A program made the position numbers and the translations under genes. DNA of 32,808 bases from assembly GCA_023410055.1 (NCBI GenBank), contig JAEYQK010000102.1, forward strand, positions 1-32,808. Direction: 5' to 3'. The notes under the pieces are model-generated. The model was not told the DNA's origin and did not search any database. It saw only the letters and a list, made by a program, of their open reading frames with translations. Each line of letters opens with the position of its first letter. Within the stretch, counting starts at the first letter, position 1. Positions 16,418 through 24,394 of this stretch are shown here, piece after piece. The DNA comes from Acidobacteriota bacterium (GTDB lineage Bacteria > Acidobacteriota > Terriglobia > Terriglobales > Acidobacteriaceae).

Positions 16418-16975
16418 GATGCGGGAATTATGCCAGCAACACGGGGCAATGTCGCGAAAAACTTTGAAGGTCAGCCCACCGGATACACATGTCCGGCCAC
16501 AGCAGCCCGCAGCGCGCCCACAACGCGCATTGTCGAAAGCATCAAAAGCAGCCCCAATCAATTCGATTTGGCCTCCTTTTCGGCCCCTTTTCCTGCCCTG
16601 CTCCTACAGCGCATCGCCCGTAAGCTTCTGAATCTTGGTCGCGGGCCTGTACCGGGCTGCCCGGCGCGCCCTGCATCTACCGTGGTCTAGCGATTCCTAC
16701 GCAAAAAAGAAGTTCCTTTGTTATCAGAGGGATAGGGAGGGGTAAAGATGAACTTGGCATCCCCACGAAACCGTTCGCTGGCATTTCTCGTCATAGTCGC
16801 GAAATGGAAATCTGTTTTTCAACGCCCAAAGCCCAGCGAATCGCGCGGGAATGACGTCTAATTCGGTCTAGTCGCATCCAGCCTCATCTAGCAGATTCGT
16901 TTTCCGTATTTCCCTATAAAACACTCGCCCTGCCGTACACCCCTCGTCACAGCCTCGCGGGTCTTTGGATTCCTT
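16418..16975. other. Non-coding stretch with one small open frame
   Basis: About 560 bases between the reversed DUF6680-like gene and the next rightward gene. The only notable item is a 37-codon frame at 16748-16861 behind a very strong ribosome-binding site, listed separately. The remainder holds no repeat or hairpin that I could recognise. Promoters for both directions should be here. Confidence 0.4.
16748..16861 (+). CDS. Possible small protein behind a strong ribosome-binding site
   Basis: Codes for 37 residues beginning MNLASPRNRSLAFLVIVAKW. GGGAGGGG ends five bases before the ATG, one of the strongest sites in the window. The short hydrophobic stretch LAFLVIVA with basic flanks could be a membrane insert. 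No family recognised; it may also be chance. Confidence 0.35.
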   Translation: MNLASPRNRSLAFLVIVAKWKSVFQRPKPSESRGNDV

Positions 16976-17278
16976 ATGCAGCGCGACCCTGCAAACGACG
17001 CAGTACCCGGCGCGCGTTATGGCCGCCTCACCGTGATACGCGATGCGACCGAACACGGCATCGTGCGATGGCTCTGCCGTTGTGATTGCGGCAATGAAGC
17101 GAAGCCACGGGCCGCCGACATCCGGCGCGGACTTACTCAGTCATGCGGCTGTCTTATCGGCGACACGTTTCGCGCGCTGCAACCGAACTTAGGGCGTAAG
17201 TGGAACCATTCCCATCCGGGCAAAGGCAAACACTACGGCCCGTACAACTGGACGAAGCGAAAGGTAAAGGCGAAATGA
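16976..17278 (+). CDS. Phage-type zinc-ribbon protein
   Basis: 100 residues. The segment RYGRLTVIRDATEHGIVRWL, then CRCDCGNE and TQSCGCL, matches the zinc-ribbon found at the front of many phage HNH or AP2 proteins ('GRLTV...W.C.CDCG....SCGC'). No HNH nuclease motif follows, so this is the ribbon alone with a basic tail. It starts the rightward block leading to the capsid genes and overlaps the next gene by four bases. It probably binds DNA; the role is unknown. Confidence 0.65.
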   Translation: MQRDPANDAVPGARYGRLTVIRDATEHGIVRWLCRCDCGNEAKPRAADIRRGLTQSCGCLIGDTFRALQPNLGRKWNHSHPGKGKHYGPYNWTKRKVKAK

Positions 17279-17424
17279 CTACCGAAGATTTCTCGGCATT
17301 AGTTGTGAAGATTTGGCGACTGCGTATGCGCCGTAGCGTTAACAAGGCGCTCGGTAATCGGCGCGGCGCTCGTTGGGCGCAGACCCGGATTGAGAACCTC
17401 TGCAAGGAACTCAGCAAATGCTAG
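17275..17424 (+). CDS. Small basic protein
   Basis: 49 residues (MTTEDFSALVVKIWRLRMRR...), linked to its neighbour by ATGA at 17275. Helical and basic, with no recognised family. Overlaps on both sides show it belongs to the capsid operon. Confidence 0.5.
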   Translation: MTTEDFSALVVKIWRLRMRRSVNKALGNRRGARWAQTRIENLCKELSKC

Positions 17425-17687
17425 GCGGGTTGTTCAAGCTCTCGACCGAAGAGAAGCCGCGATGGTGGCGCGCGCTGACGATAAGCGGGCGCGATGCCGG
17501 GCTCGGGTTTAGCTGCCCGGTTTGCGGCTTCGGCTACGCGCATGACGCGCCGGATGAGATTCGGCATTGCGGACACATTGAGCAAGCGCCGCGCGATACA
17601 CACCGTCTTCCGACACACCGGCTAGGCAGCGGCGTGGGTCTGCCGTCAAACGTTATCCCCGTCGGCGATTGGGAGTCCGAGGGCTAA
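17418..17687 (+). CDS. Small protein with CPVCGF zinc site
   Basis: 89 residues. FSCPVCGFGYAHDAPDEIRH followed by CGH supplies a Cys/His zinc-binding set. It overlaps the previous gene by seven bases. The C-terminal third is Gly/Pro-rich and probably unstructured. Unknown family. Confidence 0.55.
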   Translation: MLGGLFKLSTEEKPRWWRALTISGRDAGLGFSCPVCGFGYAHDAPDEIRHCGHIEQAPRDTHRLPTHRLGSGVGLPSNVIPVGDWESEG

Positions 17688-17705
17688 CAGGTTTTGGAGA
17701 TAGCG

Positions 17706-17948
17706 ATGCGATTCTTTGGCAAGAACTACGTCCGCGAAAATACGCCCGCCGATGCGAAGTCAGACCACACCGGCGATTACCTTGAGCGCGCAATCGCTGC
17801 GGCGCTGCCGCAAGTTGTGAAAGACCAGCGAGCGATGCAGCAGGCGAAGGCCGCCGAGGCGAAACGGCAGCGAGCCGAAGACCGCGCGGTAGCACAGCAG
17901 TTCGGTATCAAGAGCGAGGAACCAGATGTCCACAACGGCAACTATTGA
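17706..17948 (+). CDS. Small charged protein before the prohead protease
   Basis: 80 residues (MRFFGKNYVRENTPADAKSD...), with GGAGA before the ATG at 17706. The middle is a long Ala/Lys/Glu-rich helix. It overlaps the protease gene by 23 bases. It sits where tailed phages would carry a portal or terminase gene, but it is far too small for either. Function unknown. Confidence 0.55.
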   Translation: MRFFGKNYVRENTPADAKSDHTGDYLERAIAAALPQVVKDQRAMQQAKAAEAKRQRAEDRAVAQQFGIKSEEPDVHNGNY

Positions 17949-18495
17949 GAACCGTGCAACTTGCGAATTGCGCGCCGATGCAGGCGACGAGATGGCCCTT
18001 GTAGGTATGGCCGCGCGCTATAACACGCCCACGAAAATTGGCGGACGATTCACCGAGAAGATTGCTCCGGGCGCATTCAGCCGCTCAATGCGGTCGGGCG
18101 CGGATGTCGTGTGCACTTTCAATCACGATGTAAACCGCGTACTTGGACGTACGAAAAGCGGGACGCTCACGCTGAAAGATTCGCCGGAGGGACTGCGGTT
18201 TCGTTGCGTACTAGATAACGCGCAGCAATCGCACCGCGACCTGTATGCCAGCGTAAAGCGTGGCGACATTAACGGCTGCTCGTTCTCGTTTTCCGTACCC
18301 GAGGACGGCGACGAATGGGACGGCGATGAGCGAACGCTGCGCAACGTGAATCTGCTTGATGTCTCGGTTGTGACTCATCCGGCCTATCCGGGTACTGCCG
18401 TCGATGCACGCAGCAAAGGCGAAGGCCGCGCCGAAACAATATCGGACGACGAGCGCGCCGCTACGCGCGACAAGCTCGACAAGATTTCGTTGTAA
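17926..18495 (+). CDS. HK97-family prohead maturation protease
   Basis: 189 residues. This serine protease cleaves the scaffolding delta-domain of the capsid protein during head assembly. The family pattern is clear: GMAARYNTPTKIGGRFTEKI with APGAF, then FNHDVNRVLGRT (likely catalytic His67) and DINGCSFSFSV (likely Ser119), then NLLDVSVVTHPAYPGTAVDA. The order protease then major capsid matches the HK97 arrangement. The ATG at 17926 overlaps the preceding gene. No portal gene stands upstream, as would be normal in a complete phage. Confidence 0.9.
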   Translation: MSTTATIENRATCELRADAGDEMALVGMAARYNTPTKIGGRFTEKIAPGAFSRSMRSGADVVCTFNHDVNRVLGRTKSGTLTLKDSPEGLRFRCVLDNAQQSHRDLYASVKRGDINGCSFSFSVPEDGDEWDGDERTLRNVNLLDVSVVTHPAYPGTAVDARSKGEGRAETISDDERAATRDKLDKISL

Positions 18496-18536
18496 CAACA
18501 GCCCAGCCCCGGCTCAAAGAGGGCAGGAGACGAACA

Positions 18537-19760
18537 ATGATTACGCCAGCCGCCTTGCGGGAGATATCCCGTTTGCAGCACGAAGCCGAACAGATTTTGA
18601 ACCAACGCAGCGTTTCTAAGCTTGACCAGAAGCGCGCCGACCTACTGATTGCGAAGATTGCGAATATCCGCCAAGCCGGTTACTCAAGCGACGAGCAGCG
18701 GCAGCTTGTGGGCGCGGAAATCCACCGCGAGCTTTTTGATAGTACCCCTGAGCAGCGCGCGCACGAGCGCTTGTTCCACCGATTCCTTGCAGGCGCAAGC
18801 GACAGCGAACTTGAAGCTGAAGCCCGCAGCGAAACACTACTGAAAGCCGGGCAACAGGCGACCGTATTTTCTGCTGGGCCTGCCGGTGGTGTACTCGTAC
18901 CAATGAAGTTTGCGCAGCAGGTAGCGGAAGGCCGCGCGGCTGTTGACCCACTGTTTGATGAAAGTATTGTCACGCTCATTCAGGAAACAGGCTTCAACCT
19001 CGGCCCGTTGACGATTCCCGGTTGGGACTTGACCGGCGTTGCCGCGACGAAGGTTTCAGAAACCGAGCAGCATGAGGACGATGCAATCCCCGCGATTGAT
19101 AGTCGTTTGCTGAATCGCTACACGTACCGCGCGCAGTTTACCGGCACCCTGGAGTTTCAGGAAGATTCGCAGGCATACGGCAGCGCCGAGGCTGCGCTGG
19201 CCCGCGTGATGGGCGTTTCGTTCGGACGCGGGGTAGGAGTTGACCTTGTGAACGGCGACGGAGTAACGGGGCCGCAAGGAATCCTAAGCGGCTCGGTAGA
19301 CAGCGGCATTACAACGGCTGCTGCGGGCAAGCTCGGTCTTACCGATTTTACGCGCATCTTCTACTCGGTCAACCTTGCGTATCGCAACGCGCCCAAGGCC
19401 GCATGGCTTGTCGGCGAAGCAACTCACAAGATGATTACCGAGAGCGTTGATGATGCGGGACGGCCGCTGTTTCCGATTGTTGACGGCGTTGTGCGAATTC
19501 TTGGAAAGCCCTGCTATCTGTGTCCGTCGATTCCGACTGCTGCGGGCAGCAAGGGAATTTGTTTCGGGGATTTGTCGCACTTCTACGTTCACTCAAGCTC
19601 GTTGCTGATTCGGCGCAAGCTTCAGGTTCCGGGGCTTTGCGAGTACGGCAAAGTGGCTTGGCTCGGTCTGCAAATGGTTGATGCCGTCGTGCATGACCCA
19701 ACCGAAGGCGCAAACAGCGGGGCGCTCAGCCCGATTAAGTACGCGACTTTACACTCCTAG
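18537..19760 (+). CDS. HK97-fold major capsid protein
   Basis: 407 residues, 41 bases after the protease, with GGAG before the start. Residues 1-105 are a charged helical region, the expected delta-domain removed by the protease. From about residue 115 (AGPAGGVLVPMKFAQQVAEG) the sequence follows the HK97 capsid pattern: FLE-like hydrophobic strands, TGTLEFQEDSQAY, NGDGVTGPQGIL, AAWLVGEATHKMI and the P-domain ending CFGDLSHFYVHSSSLLI. It forms the icosahedral shell. With no tail, portal or large terminase genes in the element, packaging would depend on a helper phage. The length is normal for the family. Confidence 0.92.
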   Translation: MITPAALREISRLQHEAEQILNQRSVSKLDQKRADLLIAKIANIRQAGYSSDEQRQLVGAEIHRELFDSTPEQRAHERLFHRFLAGASDSELEAEARSETLLKAGQQATVFSAGPAGGVLVPMKFAQQVAEGRAAVDPLFDESIVTLIQETGFNLGPLTIPGWDLTGVAATKVSETEQHEDDAIPAIDSRLLNRYTYRAQFTGTLEFQEDSQAYGSAEAALARVMGVSFGRGVGVDLVNGDGVTGPQGILSGSVDSGITTAAAGKLGLTDFTRIFYSVNLAYRNAPKAAWLVGEATHKMITESVDDAGRPLFPIVDGVVRILGKPCYLCPSIPTAAGSKGICFGDLSHFYVHSSSLLIRRKLQVPGLCEYGKVAWLGLQMVDAVVHDPTEGANSGALSPIKYATLHS

Positions 19761-19837
19761 TTTTCATTGCCGCTCCGGGCAACGGGGCTGTAACGGTGAA
19801 CCTGCCGCGCAGCCCCGCATTTCACACGGAAAACAAT

Positions 19838-20788
19838 ATGACCCTAGCTCCGAGATTTGACGAGTATCAGTGGCAAGACCGGAAGAACTATCCCGTATCC
19901 GCAACGCGCAACACAGATGGTTCTTTTTCGACCTACGGCATAGATTTTGCCGATTACTCACGCTGCCACACCGAGGTTCACAAGCTATCGCCTAACCGCC
20001 GCTTGGACGCGCCGGAATGGGCTTTCAACGAAACCGCACGCCGAGAGCTACTACTGAATTTTTGTGAGCGCAGGGTAGGCATTAACAAGCCGTGGCAAAA
20101 ACCGGCGTCAGTGGAAGAACTGCGTATAAGGCTTGAGGCCGCGCAGCGGAAGATGCAGGAGAAGGAAGCAAGTTTGCGGGCTACGCTGCAAACGATATGC
20201 GCGGATTATGTTGCGCTGAAGAAGAAGCCGCTGCTCGACCCGGATGAACGCAAGCGCCTCCGGCAACTAGAAATTGAGATTCAGAGCTACGATACGCAAA
20301 TCATAATCTGCACCCGCGTTGCCGAAATCGTCCTCGGTATCGTGCATTACTACTACGGTTGTGGTTGCGACAGCGTAGAAACAGCTACGCGCCTCGGCGT
20401 TCGCAGCCCCCATGTGAGACAGATTTTGTGGAGGCTTCACCGCAATTGGAAGCTGATGCAGATAGAACCAAAGCTACGACCAGAACCGTCGCAGCCCCGG
20501 AAAGGCCCAACAAAGGGGATACGCAGCCCGGAGACGAACGCCCGACAATCCGCTTCGATGCGCGCTACTTGGGCGCTTAAGAAAAAAGACCCGGAGCCAG
20601 CCGACCCTGAGCCGGTTGTCCAAACTGCACTAGACGCCCGATATCTTGAGTACTGGAGATACTGTAAACGGATAGGCATTCGGCCCGCGCCTTGCGCGCA
20701 ATGGAGCGAGCATTCGGATTATCTCGTTGGGCCTTGGGGCGCTTTGCACAAGTTCGAAGGGGCGCGCAGCTTCACGCCGCAGCACTAA
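19838..20788 (+). CDS. HTH protein following the capsid gene
   Basis: 316 residues from the ATG at 19838 (GGA nearby); an earlier GTG at 19796 is possible. Residues about 100-150 are a coiled coil (VEELRIRLEAAQRKMQEKEA). Residues 165-205 (VAEIVLGIVHYYYGCGCDSV, then ETATRLGVRSPHVRQILWRL) form a sigma-70 region-4-like helix-turn-helix. A later stretch, GIRSPETNARQSASMRATWA, resembles the NUMOD-type repeat that accompanies homing nucleases. Position after the capsid gene suggests a small-terminase-like DNA-recognition protein or late regulator, but that is inference. It ends at a clear terminator. Confidence 0.55.
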   Translation: MTLAPRFDEYQWQDRKNYPVSATRNTDGSFSTYGIDFADYSRCHTEVHKLSPNRRLDAPEWAFNETARRELLLNFCERRVGINKPWQKPASVEELRIRLEAAQRKMQEKEASLRATLQTICADYVALKKKPLLDPDERKRLRQLEIEIQSYDTQIIICTRVAEIVLGIVHYYYGCGCDSVETATRLGVRSPHVRQILWRLHRNWKLMQIEPKLRPEPSQPRKGPTKGIRSPETNARQSASMRATWALKKKDPEPADPEPVVQTALDARYLEYWRYCKRIGIRPAPCAQWSEHSDYLVGPWGALHKFEGARSFTPQH

Positions 20789-20791
20789 GAA

Positions 20792-20811
20792 AGCCGGGCA
20801 GCAGCCCGGCT
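20792..20811. terminator. Hairpin terminator between convergent genes
   Basis: AGCCGGGC and GCCCGGCT pair perfectly around an AGCA loop, three bases after the stop of the preceding gene and before the end of the minus-strand HTH gene. The T run is short. It probably serves both directions. Confidence 0.7.
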
Positions 20812-20834
20812 TGATGAGCTAGATTGCGGCTGTC

Positions 20835-21056
20835 CTATGCAGCGGGTTTCGTAACAGCCTTGCGCTGGCCTTTGTAGATACCTGCCTTGACGAGCGCAGC
20901 AGCAACACGATTCTGCCCCTTCCCCCGTTCGTAGCCAAGCATGACCGCGATGTCTGATACGCGCTTGCCCGCCTTATAAAGACGAATCGCGCGGGCTACA
21001 AACTGCTTGGCAGTAAGTTCCGGCTTGCCGGTCTTCTTAACACTCTGCTTTTTCAT
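20835..21056 (-). CDS. Small HTH protein, reversed
   Basis: 73 residues: a Lys-rich N-terminus, then FVARAIRLYKAGKRVSDIAV with MLGYERGKGQNRVAAALVKA, a resolvase-like or Xre-like helix-turn-helix. It is read against the capsid block, as repressors or cargo genes often are. It may regulate element C. There is no partner gene on its strand nearby. Confidence 0.55.
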   Translation of the reverse strand: MKKQSVKKTGKPELTAKQFVARAIRLYKAGKRVSDIAVMLGYERGKGQNRVAAALVKAGIYKGQRKAVTKPAA

Positions 21057-21114
21057 TTTCGCCTCGCGCCCGGCGATTCCGGGCGAGTCGAAGTCTGAGG
21101 TTCACACCCGAAGA

Positions 21115-21504
21115 ATGTCCAGCGCGAACTTACAGCAGCGCGGTAAAATCCGGTACATGGATACGCTAAACTTCGGTTCTCTTGGTGACGCCGTGGCGGA
21201 GGCGTTGGCGCGGGGTCACAGATTCATCTACGACAATCGGTACAAAAGCATGCGCCCACCGATTAACGCGACGGGCGCTGTGCCGCTAACTGAATGGCCG
21301 GGTCTGCAAGGTAATAACGGCGGAGGGTACGAGTACGCGTTTCAGGGAATGACGATTGTCGCCCGTCCAACACTACCTCCTAATCACGGCCTGAATCTGC
21401 GTCCGAAAGATAACAAGGAGACGCTTGACGTGATGAGGCAAGCCGTCGAAAAGCTGGAAAACGTTGGCCCCACAGTCGAGTTTCTTTTAGGGGGCAACGA
21501 ATAG
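21115..21504 (+). CDS. Hypothetical cargo protein of element C
   Basis: 129 residues from the ATG at 21115; an internal ATG at 21157 (115 residues) is equally possible and gives the better-looking start MDTLNFGSLGDAVAEALARG. No recognised domain. The protein is mixed sheet and helix and ends VEFLLGGNE. It is divergent from the small HTH gene and followed 62 bases later by another unknown gene. Confidence 0.5.
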   Translation: MSSANLQQRGKIRYMDTLNFGSLGDAVAEALARGHRFIYDNRYKSMRPPINATGAVPLTEWPGLQGNNGGGYEYAFQGMTIVARPTLPPNHGLNLRPKDNKETLDVMRQAVEKLENVGPTVEFLLGGNE

Positions 21505-21566
21505 TTGCCAAGAGCGTGACCAGTGTAACTGTACCGGCGCGGGCGGCCCGTGGCAGAATCGGCGAT

Positions 21567-22040
21567 ATGACGACGCAAATGTTGGCTTGGCACTACACAA
21601 CCGGAAGAAAGTTCAAAGCGATTGCAGAGACCGGCGCGCTGTTGCCCACAGCCGTTGGTGTTACCTCGAAGAAAGAACGGCCCATCCTGTGGTTTTCCCT
21701 TGAGCAATTTTGGGAGCCAACTGCTTCTAAGGCGGAGATGCAGAACGGCGCGATGGTAGATTTGAAAATGGAGGGTACGTACCGTCGCGGTGGGGGCCTT
21801 GCGCGCTTCGGCGTTTCGCCCACAAAGCTAGTGCCTTGGCCGAGGCTTGCCCTCAAGGCAAACATACCGCCCCGTGTGCGCGTAAGCCTCGAACAGGTTG
21901 CCCGAGAAGAAGGGTCGGAGCCGCAACGTTGGCTTGGGCTTATAAATAGGCCGTTGCTGTTGCAGGACGTGGAAGCAATCGAAATCTTCGATGGCGAGAA
22001 GTGGGCACGAATCGAAAACGCAGCGCGCCCCATTTCATAA
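21567..22040 (+). CDS. Hypothetical protein with HYTT...G.L.P pattern
   Basis: 157 residues from the ATG at 21567. The opening LAWHYTTGRKFKAIAETGAL followed by ERPILWFSLEQFWEPTASK resembles the 'HyT....l..I...G.l' start of ADP-ribosyltransferase-fold proteins and of related uncharacterised families. I see no certain catalytic Glu, so this is only a structural hint. It is the last gene of element C, next to the att site, a usual place for defence or toxin cargo. A terminator follows at 22047. Confidence 0.5.
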   Translation: MTTQMLAWHYTTGRKFKAIAETGALLPTAVGVTSKKERPILWFSLEQFWEPTASKAEMQNGAMVDLKMEGTYRRGGGLARFGVSPTKLVPWPRLALKANIPPRVRVSLEQVAREEGSEPQRWLGLINRPLLLQDVEAIEIFDGEKWARIENAARPIS

Positions 22041-22046
22041 GTGAAA

Positions 22047-22064
22047 AGGCCGCTCGCGCGGCCT
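22047..22064 (+). terminator. Hairpin after the last gene of element C
   Basis: AGGCCGC and GCGGCCT pair perfectly around a TCGC loop, seven bases after the preceding stop. No long T run; probably a terminator. Confidence 0.6.
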
Positions 22065-22170
22065 GAATTTACACTGAATTTTCACTAATGCGCCCTAATT
22101 CGGCCCAAACCAGCCTAACGAAACCTAACGTAAATGCTTGAAAAATATAGCGGGCGGCTTACTTTCGAGC

Positions 22171-22213
<43 letters not shown>

Positions 22214-22228
22214 GCTTGCGGTGACTTC

Positions 22229-22258
22229 AGTGTACACAATGCATGCGTTTTACTGCAA
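22229..22258 (-). promoter_or_regulatory. Native tRNA-Lys promoter
   Basis: Minus-strand TTGCAG (22253-22258) and TACACT (22229-22234) with an 18-base spacer. The -10 box ends 18 bases before the first tRNA base, leaving a short leader. It now drives only the orphan 5' half. Confidence 0.65.
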
Positions 22259-22299
22259 GCATCACATCATCAAAACGAAATCGCTCATCAGAGGAATAC

Positions 22300-22605
22300 A
22301 TGCGTTCTGGCGACAAGTTCGAGAAGAAGCATTCGTCGCAGATGCAACGAGCGAATCGAGCTACCACATTTCTGTTCAGCACTGCCCTCGGTCGTGTGAT
22401 TTCTAGTCGCAAGCCTGCTGTTGTTCTTATAAGAGCGAGGGACAACAGGGTTGCCATACTTACCCTTTCGCCCGGACGCAGCCAGTCTGAGACGCAATCA
22501 CAACGGTTCGAGGCTTCTGGTGTCCTTGGGCTTTCTGACCGAGTTGCTGAGAATATCGAGGAGAAAGAAAAACGGAGCTGGTGGAAGAAGTTGCTCGGAG
22601 ATTAG
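22300..22605 (+). CDS. Hypothetical protein next to the tRNA site
   Basis: 101 residues from an ATG preceded by GAGG. Basic N-terminus (MRSGDKFEKKHSSQMQRANR), then a sheet-rich middle (KPAVVLIRARDNRVAILTLS) and the charged end EEKEKRSWWKKLLGD, which looks like a genuine protein terminus. No family recognised. It is convergent with the beta-barrel gene and is the first gene of the native chromosome right of the elements. Confidence 0.45.
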   Translation: MRSGDKFEKKHSSQMQRANRATTFLFSTALGRVISSRKPAVVLIRARDNRVAILTLSPGRSQSETQSQRFEASGVLGLSDRVAENIEEKEKRSWWKKLLGD

Positions 22606-22635
22606 CAGAGGGCGGTCATTCTTGGACGTTTCTCG

Positions 22636-24321
22636 CTAAAAAGTAAACGACAATCCACCGCGGACAGCTCGCGCCGACTGAACAAGGTAAACCGTGTGGC
22701 CGTCTTGTCCCATAACTGGCACGTAGCCTTGCGCCAACAGATTACGCACATCAACCAGGGCCTCCATATGGCATGGTCCCGGAATTGGCTGCCGCACAAA
22801 GATGCTGAAGAATGGGTCAGATTGCCCCGGTCCTGCATTGAACATATCAACCGGCGTGACGGCCGAACCACTTGTCCATCGATAGGACGCAATCCATTGT
22901 CCCTTAGCCCAGGGCAGTGTCCCATGCATTCTATAGCTGAGTGCATGCCGCTCCTGAACTGTCATCTTGTCGCGCACTTCGCCCATTGCCGTCCACGGCG
23001 CAACATCCAAAACGCCACCGTACGCATAGTCAAATGTTGCAGATACTTTGGAGTTGAGCTTGCGATCATAAACAGCCCGGATGCCCCGAGTATTCAGATC
23101 TCGTCCCGTGTACGCAAACGTTCCAGCTGAAAAATCGGGCAAGTAGAGTCCCGAAGCCGACTCAACTTCACCCGTACCATTCAGAGCCGGATCCTTAACG
23201 TGGTCTGAGAAAACCGCGACCTGAAGATTGTTCTTACCCAGTCGCCTAGAAATCGAAAGTTCGTGATGACGCGCGTGTTCCATGACCGGCTTCCAGTCGG
23301 ACATGGAAACCCTTGGCCCCGACTCACTAAGGTCGCTTGGCGCGGAATCGAAGCCTTTGATTCGGCGCATGTCCGGCTCGAAAGTCGCGTATCCGTACTC
23401 GACGAGAGTATCTGGGGTCAGGTGATACGTCGCACTCCCAAAGGGATAAACCGAACTCCCACGTTCCGCCAGTTGTATCGACTGAAGCTCAGTTCCAAGC
23501 TTCAGATCAAGCTTGCCTGCGACCGAAAACGTGTTGGACATTGACAGACTGAGAGCTTGCATCGCAGCACCATGCGCCTGCAACTCAGGATTCGAAAATC
23601 TCCGCAGCGTGAACACGACCTCCGGCTCGGAACCATCCGCCATCTGATGCGAGTACGACGCCCGCAACACAGCCCCCGGCAGTGCGCCATCAGCAGTGTG
23701 ATCCAAGTTGCCATCGAACGACATTGTCCCGTTTCCAAAGATCGAACGCTCCAGGCTGAATACAGTCCTCATCCCCGCGCCCGATCCTAGGCCGTCAGAC
23801 TCTGCTCCGGCAATGAAAGCAACCCGCGCTTTCAAGACCTTGTCATTTGTGTTTTCAGAACTCGACACCACGACTAGTGGTCCATCGTCAACAATACGAA
23901 GGACAGGCCTGTTGGACATCGAGCGCAATGTCCACTTCCAGTCTTCATCTTCGTCGTTTAATGATTTACGTTTGGCAGGAATCAGCTGGAGAGCCTCAAA
24001 CAACGTATTCAGAGTGACATTCACCAGCAGATTGGCGCCTGTGCGAACCTGAATATCTTCTTTTAGCGACGGCAGGAAGCTCGGAGCGGTGACCTTCACC
24101 TGATATAGGCCAACCGCCAAATTCGTGATGGAATAGAATCCGTGTGCGTCCGTGAAGAAAGTTCTGGCGCGAGAACCCGATCCATACAACTCGACGGCCG
24201 CTCCCATTTGCGGGACGCCAGCCGAGTCCCTAACGTAACCCGATATCTTGCCCATCTGACCAGCAGCCGCCGGCAACGAAATCGCAGCTACCAGAATGAG
24301 CCATCCGAGTTTTCGGGTCAT
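22636..24321 (-). CDS. Carboxypeptidase-regulatory domain / beta-barrel outer-membrane protein
   Basis: 561 residues from the ATG at 24321, giving the signal peptide MTRKLGWLILVAAISLPAAA. Residues about 25-105 (GKISGYVRDSAGVPQMGAAV...) are the carboxypeptidase-like regulatory (Ig-like) domain usual at the front of acidobacterial TonB-type proteins. The rest consists of alternating amphipathic strands and ends in GGLSFTF, a C-terminal aromatic ending as in outer-membrane barrels. It is shorter than the usual 1,000-residue acidobacterial TonB-dependent proteins, and no plug domain is evident. It is probably a surface or transport protein of unknown substrate. Confidence 0.7.
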   Translation of the reverse strand: MTRKLGWLILVAAISLPAAAGQMGKISGYVRDSAGVPQMGAAVELYGSGSRARTFFTDAHGFYSITNLAVGLYQVKVTAPSFLPSLKEDIQVRTGANLLVNVTLNTLFEALQLIPAKRKSLNDEDEDWKWTLRSMSNRPVLRIVDDGPLVVVSSSENTNDKVLKARVAFIAGAESDGLGSGAGMRTVFSLERSIFGNGTMSFDGNLDHTADGALPGAVLRASYSHQMADGSEPEVVFTLRRFSNPELQAHGAAMQALSLSMSNTFSVAGKLDLKLGTELQSIQLAERGSSVYPFGSATYHLTPDTLVEYGYATFEPDMRRIKGFDSAPSDLSESGPRVSMSDWKPVMEHARHHELSISRRLGKNNLQVAVFSDHVKDPALNGTGEVESASGLYLPDFSAGTFAYTGRDLNTRGIRAVYDRKLNSKVSATFDYAYGGVLDVAPWTAMGEVRDKMTVQERHALSYRMHGTLPWAKGQWIASYRWTSGSAVTPVDMFNAGPGQSDPFFSIFVRQPIPGPCHMEALVDVRNLLAQGYVPVMGQDGHTVYLVQSARAVRGGLSFTF

Positions 24322-24394
24322 TGCACCCTCACACATCGCCACGGTCCACGTGTGCCGTACAACCCAGACAAGAAACGCGCCTCTCAGGGCAATT

